Position numbers and translations under genes: made by a program. Below are positions 59,280 through 64,000 of a stretch of DNA of 64,000 nt, in pieces. Source of the DNA: an uncultured Bacilli bacterium (GTDB lineage: Bacteria > Bacillota_I > Bacilli_A > RF39 > UBA660); assembly GCA_934090685.1 (NCBI GenBank), contig CAKOJN010000005.1, forward strand, positions 1 through 64,000, given 5' to 3'. The notes under the pieces were generated by a model, which was given only the letters and a program-made list of their open reading frames with translations, ran no database searches and had not been told where the DNA came from. Numbering within the stretch: the first letter of the stretch is position 1; each line of letters begins with the position of its first letter.

Positions 59280-60176
59280 CTACACCTCCCTTCTAAATAA
59301 ATCATTATCTAAACTTAACTCATCCACGAAATTTGTAATTAATTTTATATCTTGTGAGATCTCATTCGTAACTTTTTCTTCATTTATTTTGGTAAATATA
59401 CCATGTTCAAATGAATCTTTGTTATTTTGTATTCCTATATGTAATTTATTATCAATAAAACAAAATAATAGTTTTCCTGAAATACTATTTGCTAATTTTT
59501 TTATTTTTTCCATTAAAGATGGAGTCAAAATATAAAAAGCATCTAGTTCATTTTGAGCATAAGTTCTAAACATATTATTAAAATCCTGATCTTCCATCAT
59601 AACTTTTTTATATTTTATCTTAGCTCCCCAGTTGCTTATTTTTGAATTACCAAATCTTTTTTGACTTACTTGAACATTTGCCTTAAAATTTTTATTAAAA
59701 TCAAATATCATCCATCTTCCTCTAAAAATAGTAATCCAAGTTGTTGTTGTATTGCCCTCACTGTCAGTTGTTTCATGTTCTTCTTCAATATGAACATCAG
59801 CTTGAACTACATTTATGTTTTTATATTTACCAGAGATATAATCATTAGAAGAATATCTATCTCCCATATACATCATTCCAGTATTTCCAATTATAGATTC
59901 ATCTAATCCTTTTTCTGGTTCATAAATTAAATCACTAAAAACAGATTTAAGAGACTTTAAAACAAAAGTTTCTTTAAATGCTAATGTAAACCTTTTTATA
60001 TGTTTATTATTAACCATAGAAGTTATAAATACTCCTATCACAATAGTAAAAATGAACATAAAAGGAGAACCAAATATAACAAACAAAACAACACCAACTA
60101 TTATAGTTATTAAAGTTACTATTAAAGCATTATTTCTTGCTTTTTTTCTTAAATTTTCTAATTCTTCAATATTCAT
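59280..60176 (-). CDS. DUF3137 membrane protein
   Basis: A 298-residue protein with GGAGTG site. Two membrane helices lie at about 17-33 and 36-52, with basic flanks; the rest is cytosolic. It contains KSVFSDLIYEPEKGLDES, NINVVQADVHIEEEHET and FRGRWMIFDFNKNF, the DUF3137 pattern. It is the usual partner of LemA, and both genes are coupled here, so a joint membrane complex is likely. Confidence 0.85.
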   Translation of the reverse strand: MNIEELENLRKKARNNALIVTLITIIVGVVLFVIFGSPFMFIFTIVIGVFITSMVNNKHIKRFTLAFKETFVLKSLKSVFSDLIYEPEKGLDESIIGNTGMMYMGDRYSSNDYISGKYKNINVVQADVHIEEEHETTDSEGNTTTTWITIFRGRWMIFDFNKNFKANVQVSQKRFGNSKISNWGAKIKYKKVMMEDQDFNNMFRTYAQNELDAFYILTPSLMEKIKKLANSISGKLLFCFIDNKLHIGIQNNKDSFEHGIFTKINEEKVTNEISQDIKLITNFVDELSLDNDLFRREV

Positions 60177-60379
60177 AAACTCACTCCAAATTTATATCAT
60201 TTTAATAAAAACAATCAGTATACTAAACTTATTATATAACAACTCTATTTATTTTCTTCACCTATTATCATTTCAACAAATAAATCAGTATTTTAAAATA
60301 TAAATTTAGATTTTTTTGCAACGAATATCTTTTTCGTAACAGACTTTTACTATTTTTGAAAATAATTATATATAAATGA

Positions 60380-60454
60380 AAAAGACCTAGGGCTTCAAAA
60401 GTTTCCTAGGCACATCTCGATAATCAATATACACCATTTATTAATAAAATTCAA
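60380..60454 (-). ncRNA. Short terminated transcript or leader
   Basis: Minus-strand TTGAAT (60454-60449), 17-bp spacer, TATATT (60431-60426), then about 40 nt with a CCTAGG/CCTAGG hairpin (60386-60410) and TCTTTTT. It lies 200 bp upstream of the DUF3137-lemA genes, so it is either an attenuator or an independent short RNA. Unassigned. Confidence 0.45.
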
Positions 60455-60494
60455 TGTCTTTGAATAAATTTGTAATATTTTTTACAATATTTTG

Positions 60495-60552
60495 ATTAGT
60501 TATCATGACATAATATATAATTTTATGGTTATTTTGTTTTGCACAAAAAGCT
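60495..60552. repeat. ~55-bp imperfect direct repeat flanking the 145-aa gene (second copy 61142-61198)
   Basis: GATTAGTTATCATGACATAA here and CATTAATTATCATGGCAAAA at 61142, continuing with a similar AT-rich stretch TTATGGTTATTTTGTTT / TCATAGTTATTTTTGTTT. The two copies enclose the gene at 60633-61070. The stretch 60177-60632 otherwise holds only the short transcript above. Confidence 0.45.
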
Positions 60553-60632
60553 AGAAATACCATCTAGTTAAATTTATTGCAACTTAAAAGGTTAGAACTT
60601 ATTAATCAATCTAACGTGAATTTCATAGTAAT

Positions 60633-61070
60633 CTACAACTTTTTACTCAATTTTGGTCCAGAATCTTGAAATTCTTGCATAATAGGTGACTTCAATAATT
60701 TAGTCATTTTATTAATCATTTCAACATCAGTATTTGATATTATTTCCTGTGCTATTTTTTCATTGCAAGAAATAATCGATACAGTTTCCCCAGCATTTTG
60801 AACAGGTATTAATAATCCAAATAATTGCACTGTATTCAAAGCAACATCCAAATTTAAATAACTATTCTCTGGATTTATATAATCTCTTACAGAACATATA
60901 TCTTGAAATAAATCTCTAAATTCAGGCAATAAATAAAATTTATAAAGTTTCTTCTCTAATTCATGATGTTTTATAATTGGAGAATATCCATTTTGGAAAT
61001 TCATCACACAGTATAATTTTATAAAATCAACTTCAGAAAATTTAGGATATTTAACGGTTTCTTTAATCAT
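60633..61070 (-). CDS. Unknown protein near the element boundary
   Basis: A 145-residue protein with AAGGAGG site. I recognise no family. It has no membrane segment and only scattered aromatic residues (FSEVDFIKLYCVMNFQNGYS, HHELEKKLYKFYLLPEF). It is flanked by the imperfect repeats and lies between the DUF3137 gene and the tRNA-linked integration site, so it may be part of an earlier insertion. Confidence 0.5.
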   Translation of the reverse strand: MIKETVKYPKFSEVDFIKLYCVMNFQNGYSPIIKHHELEKKLYKFYLLPEFRDLFQDICSVRDYINPENSYLNLDVALNTVQLFGLLIPVQNAGETVSIISCNEKIAQEIISNTDVEMINKMTKLLKSPIMQEFQDSGPKLSKKL

Positions 61071-61333
61071 AATAAAACCTCCTTCTATAAAAATATGATA
61101 TCATAAATTTTAATCTTAGTAAAATTATTTTCTTCAATATTTCATTAATTATCATGGCAAAATATTTAATTTCATAGTTATTTTTGTTTACATAAAAAAT
61201 CAACCATATTTAGACTGAGAATATATTTAAAGATATATATTTTTGATAGATTCATTATATGTGTTCTAAGAAAAAAAGTATAATTAGTAATAACTATATT
61301 CACAAATGTAAGCAACCATTTATATAAAATTAA

Positions 61334-61366
61334 AACACGCATAAATACTGGCTTTATAGCGTGTTT
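61334..61366 (-). terminator. tRNA-Thr terminator, bidirectional
   Basis: ACACGC/GCGTGT stem extended by ATAAA/TTTAT, T-rich on both sides. It follows the CCA end of the tRNA fragment by 15 bp, as expected for the original tRNA gene. Confidence 0.7.
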
Positions 61367-61380
61367 TCTAATAATCATTA

Positions 61381-61424
61381 TGGTGCTGAAAAGAGGAATC
61401 GGACCCCCAACCTACTGATTACGA
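61381..61424 (-). other. attachment site: 3' part of tRNA-Thr(CGT)
   Basis: On the minus strand the sequence from the anticodon loop (CGTAATCAGT) through the variable arm (AGGTT), T arm (GGGGG, loop TCCGATT, CCTCT) to the acceptor 3' strand and CCA (61383-61381) is a good tRNA 3' half. No D arm or 5' acceptor strand precedes it. A tyrosine integrase gene stands 140 bp away. This is the crossover core of an integrated element, with the chromosomal terminator left of it. Confidence 0.8.
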
Positions 61425-61563
61425 TTCAACATACCTAAACACTAACTGAATATATTATAGTTCGTGAAAGGTGCTATTTTAAGCCATTTTTTGAAGGTTT
61501 AGTGTTTTAAAAATGAATATTTATTACTAAGGGTGCCATTAAAAAGTGCCAAAACTATAATTT

Positions 61564-62697
61564 TTATGTACTTTTTATTATACTATTAATATTATTAGCA
61601 CATTCTTTTTTAGTATCTTCAAAAGTATGAGTATATATGTTCATTGTTATATTAGCATTAGCATGTCCTAAGCGTTCACTAACTGCTTTAGGATTTATTC
61701 CACTATCTATTAAAAGTGTGGTGCTAGTGTGTCTTAACTCATGAAACTTCAACTTTCTTAGATTGTATTTCTTAGTAACTTTGTTTATTATTTTATTACA
61801 AGTATCTGGGTGCATATGGTTTCCATATTTATCCGTAAAGATTCTATCATTATCGTTCCATTTACCTTTAACACTAGATATATATTGATTTTGCCATTCT
61901 TTATATTCTTTTAATATATTTATAGTAGAGGAACTTAAATATATAACTCTATTTGAATAAATTGTTTTTGGTTTTGCTTCATCTACTTTTCCATTAATAA
62001 CTTTTAATGAGTTATCTATAAGTAAAGTATGATTTTCAAAATCCACATCATTCCATTTTAAAGCACATATTTCTCCACGTCTTGCACCGCTATCTATTGC
62101 AAGAGTTATAAGAGTTCTATATTTTATACTCTCATTTTTTAAGCACTCAAGTAAAAGTTTTACTTCGTTACTATCATAGAAATTTCTTTCTTTTTTCTCT
62201 TTCTTAGGTTTATTAGCATTTAGGTTTGGATTCTTTTCTACAATATTCCATTTAATTGCTTTATTAAACATAATGTTTATTAGTGTAAAATAGTGTAGTA
62301 TAGTTTCATTTGAAACTTCTTTTTTTCTAACACCTTTTTTTAACATACGATACATATTATCTAATTTATAAGTGTCAATTTCATTTAACTTAATATTACC
62401 AATTATAGAGTTGATTTTTAATAATAACTTTTCATATCCATTTCTTGTGTATTTAGAAACATTATCCTTACAATACTTTTCTATAAAGATGTTGCTAAAT
62501 TCTTTGAAAGTTAAGTTATTAAGATTCATTTTCTCACCTTTATGATAGAATTCTTGTACTAGTTCCGCTTCCCTTAATTTAACCTCACTAAGAGTTCCAT
62601 AAAATATTTTTGTCTTTCTAACTCTTTTTCCAAAAATATCATAACCTTGTTCAATAATAATTTTGTACTTATTATTTGATAATTTTCTATATCCCAT
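61564..62697 (-). CDS. int: Tyrosine-type integrase
   Basis: A 377-residue recombinase from ATG 62697 (AAAGGAG upstream). An N-terminal AP2-like DNA-binding part (YRKLSNNKYKIIIEQGYD) and SAM-like core-binding domain (NLTFKEFSNIFIEKYCKDNV, about 75-165) precede the catalytic domain. Catalytic residues are Arg in DSGARRGEICAL, Lys in the following strand, H-x-x-R in FHELRHTSTTLL, His in RLGHANANI and Tyr in MNIYTHTF. It would cut within the tRNA-Thr core next to it, and is read towards the element's end. Confidence 0.95.
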   Translation of the reverse strand: MGYRKLSNNKYKIIIEQGYDIFGKRVRKTKIFYGTLSEVKLREAELVQEFYHKGEKMNLNNLTFKEFSNIFIEKYCKDNVSKYTRNGYEKLLLKINSIIGNIKLNEIDTYKLDNMYRMLKKGVRKKEVSNETILHYFTLINIMFNKAIKWNIVEKNPNLNANKPKKEKKERNFYDSNEVKLLLECLKNESIKYRTLITLAIDSGARRGEICALKWNDVDFENHTLLIDNSLKVINGKVDEAKPKTIYSNRVIYLSSSTINILKEYKEWQNQYISSVKGKWNDNDRIFTDKYGNHMHPDTCNKIINKVTKKYNLRKLKFHELRHTSTTLLIDSGINPKAVSERLGHANANITMNIYTHTFEDTKKECANNINSIIKST

Positions 62698-62774
62698 TAT
62701 AACTCCTTTCAAATTCGGCATATAGAAAGATATAATCAATATATATATATTATACCATGTATGCCTTTTATATT

Positions 62775-62969
62775 CTAAAAGAATAAGTTATTTTTAGATT
62801 CTTTCTCACTTAATGTTCCTATCCAGTTATTTATTTCTTCTAGGTCAAATTTAATTCTATATCCAATCCTAAAATATGGGATATTTTTTTCTTTTACTAG
62901 TTTTCTGATTGTTGATTCAGATATTTTTAAATATTTTGAAATTTCTTTTAAACTCTTTATTTCTTTCAT
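62775..62969 (-). CDS. xis: Excisionase-type helix-turn-helix protein
   Basis: About 64 residues from ATG 62969 (GAGAGG upstream). LKEISKYLKISESTIRKLVK and YFRIGYRIKFDLEEINNWI is the MerR-like winged helix (HTH_17) used by Xis/DNA-binding excisionases. Located directly before int, as usual for recombination modules, it probably controls excision direction. Confidence 0.85.
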   Translation of the reverse strand: MKEIKSLKEISKYLKISESTIRKLVKEKNIPYFRIGYRIKFDLEEINNWIGTLSEKESKNNLFF

Positions 62970-63094
62970 ATTATGCCTCTCTTTCAAATGTTGAAGTGTT
63001 TATATAAACATATATTTTGCAAAAGTAAATTAATTTAACATATAATTTATCTTATGATATATACTTAAGTAAAAGTGTAGATTTGTATATACAT

Positions 63095-63379
63095 TTATTT
63101 TTTTCTGGTAAGGTATAAATTCATTGAAAATATCTTTCTAACTAGTTTTCTATCATCAAAACTTACATACCAGCTTCCTCCCATAATATTATTTTCATTT
63201 GGTTCTCCTAAAATAGATATAAGTCTTTTCAAGACTGGTGGTCTATTTGTAAAAATATTAATATTTTTTTGTTCATAATCAAAACTAATAATCGTTTCTT
63301 GTTCCTCAACTGGCATTTTATAAAAATCTCCTTTAGATGTAATATAATATTTACTTATATCTTGTAATTTATTTTTCAT
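63095..63379 (-). CDS. Unknown mobile-element protein
   Basis: A 94-residue protein with AAAGGAAG site, co-directional with and two bases after the RepL-like gene. KMPVEEQETIISFDYEQKNI and GGSWYVSFDDRKLVRKIFS suggest a small single-domain fold with an SFDDRKLVRKIFS tail. I do not recognise the family; proteins like this appear beside replication genes of small Bacillota plasmids. Confidence 0.5.
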   Translation of the reverse strand: MKNKLQDISKYYITSKGDFYKMPVEEQETIISFDYEQKNINIFTNRPPVLKRLISILGEPNENNIMGGSWYVSFDDRKLVRKIFSMNLYLTRKK

Positions 63380-63380
63380 A

Positions 63381-63905
63381 TTATTTTTTCTTCCTTTCTT
63401 CTTGTAAAATTACATTTTTATAATCAATCTTTTTATTAAAACTAACCCATAAAGATTCTCTAAAAGTTTTAGATTCATAGCCATATATTTTTTCTCCGTA
63501 CATTAAGAAATACGGATTTATAGCTATATTTATTACTTTACCATTTTTGATTTTCTTAATTATTTTATATTTTTCTAAAAATTTTAAATGGTTATATAAT
63601 GTTCGCCTATTAATATAAAGTTTTTCACTAATATTTTTTAGACTTGCATTTTTACCATCTAATAGCAATAGTTCTCCTTTGTTAAGTTCTAATAATGTAA
63701 TTAGCTTAAAAAATGTAATTTTTATTGCTTCTTTTATACTACTATCAGCAAAAAATCCTATTGCATTAACTGATAGTTTATAAAATAAAACCTTTTTTAA
63801 TTTTGAATAATCTATTTTCTTTTGGTCATATACCACTAAATTAGATTCATCATCATATTCATTTAATAATTCTCCAGTTTCACTATCTATAAGTAATTTC
63901 GACAT
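63381..63905 (-). CDS. RepL-like replication or maintenance protein
   Basis: About 174 residues from ATG 63905 (GGAGG 13 bases upstream; the frame continues upstream for 27 codons without support). The start SKLLIDSETGELLNEYDDES is like the ETGELLE opening of firmicute RepL proteins, and the C-terminal winged-helix part is SLKNISEKLYINRRTLYNHL and YKIIKKIKNGKVINIAINPY. This suggests that the integrated element has, or had, plasmid replication. The product would act at an origin that is not visible here. Confidence 0.65.
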   Translation of the reverse strand: MSKLLIDSETGELLNEYDDESNLVVYDQKKIDYSKLKKVLFYKLSVNAIGFFADSSIKEAIKITFFKLITLLELNKGELLLLDGKNASLKNISEKLYINRRTLYNHLKFLEKYKIIKKIKNGKVINIAINPYFLMYGEKIYGYESKTFRESLWVSFNKKIDYKNVILQEERKKK

Positions 63906-64000
63906 GCAATAAATGCCACCTCCTCGTAGGAAAAATATTGTACCTATATGGTATTGATGTAGGCATAATATATTTTCCTTTTTCATGTATAGTTCTTATA

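Noticed and set aside
61178..61378. 66-codon minus-strand frame ending at the tRNA fragment
   Set aside because: No ribosome site, and its 5' end overlaps the bidirectional terminator and the tRNA end; it is a chance frame.
61381..61424. Complete tRNA gene
   Set aside because: The 3' half is good but no D arm or 5' acceptor strand can be formed from the bases on its 5' side.
1..64000. CRISPR array
   Set aside because: No regularly spaced repeats of 24-40 bp were seen; the palindromes at 21-24 kb are not spaced as an array.

Overview
The window is AT-rich DNA (roughly 30% GC by eye) from a Gram-positive-type bacterium of the phylum Bacillota, most likely an uncultured gut-type lineage near the Bacilli, Erysipelotrichia or RF39-like groups. 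The evidence is paired PolC and DnaE polymerases, DivIVA and SepF, a class B sortase with LPXTG-type substrates, a T-box leader on aspS, the spore-coat ATPase SpoIVA, and strong GGAGG ribosome sites. TGA works as a stop (the ATP-grasp gene ends in TGA inside an ATGA overlap) and Trp is TGG, so the code is standard. No tool was run; all calls come from reading motifs.

Layout. 1-470: a prepilin running off the left edge. 0.6-10.9 kb: an unknown membrane protein, uvrA, a prepilin, a 53-aa gene, spoIVA, a signal-peptidase-like protein that lacks its catalytic residues, a SecA-family ATPase and a small membrane protein. 10.9-17.4 kb: surface region with an IS transposase remnant, two sortase-anchored proteins, a large prepilin with a hypermutation-like C-terminus, and sortase B. 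17.4-26.5 kb: dnaE, a dinD-like gene, divIVA, sepF, a BspA-type fragment, a nonsense-mutated dinD copy and polA. 26.5-27 kb: a compact locus that looks like a type I toxin-antitoxin pair. 27-34.2 kb: obg, a flippase, an ATP-grasp protein, alr, a WalJ-like hydrolase and an InlB-repeat protein. 34.2-44 kb: a decayed gene, polC, a prepilin, lysS, an unknown gene and aspS behind a compact T-box. 44-48.6 kb: small enzymes (muramidase-like, GNAT, Nudix, phosphoglycerate mutase) and unknowns. 48.7-52.3 kb, the only long plus-strand run besides the surface proteins: a radical-SAM protein, a DUF4130-type partner and a divergent GroEL-like chaperonin in one overlapping operon. 52.3-60.2 kb: regulators, a nucleotidyltransferase, a methyltransferase, M3 peptidase, LemA and DUF3137. 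61.4 kb to the end: a mobile element (integrase, excisionase, RepL-like protein) integrated at the 3' half of a tRNA-Thr gene.

The most interesting signals are (i) poly-G tracts inside the promoter spacers of two paralogous prepilins, one ending in a 33-codon run in which every codon that can end in a pyrimidine does, suggesting phase variation plus diversity-generating mutagenesis; (ii) the rSAM/DUF4130/GroEL-like operon; (iii) the 27-aa hydrophobic toxin with a convergent small RNA; (iv) two dinD genes each carrying a pair of 28-bp palindromes at the same two places, under a promoter-like element also found at two other small loci; and (v) a catalytically dead signal-peptidase homologue coupled to a SecA.
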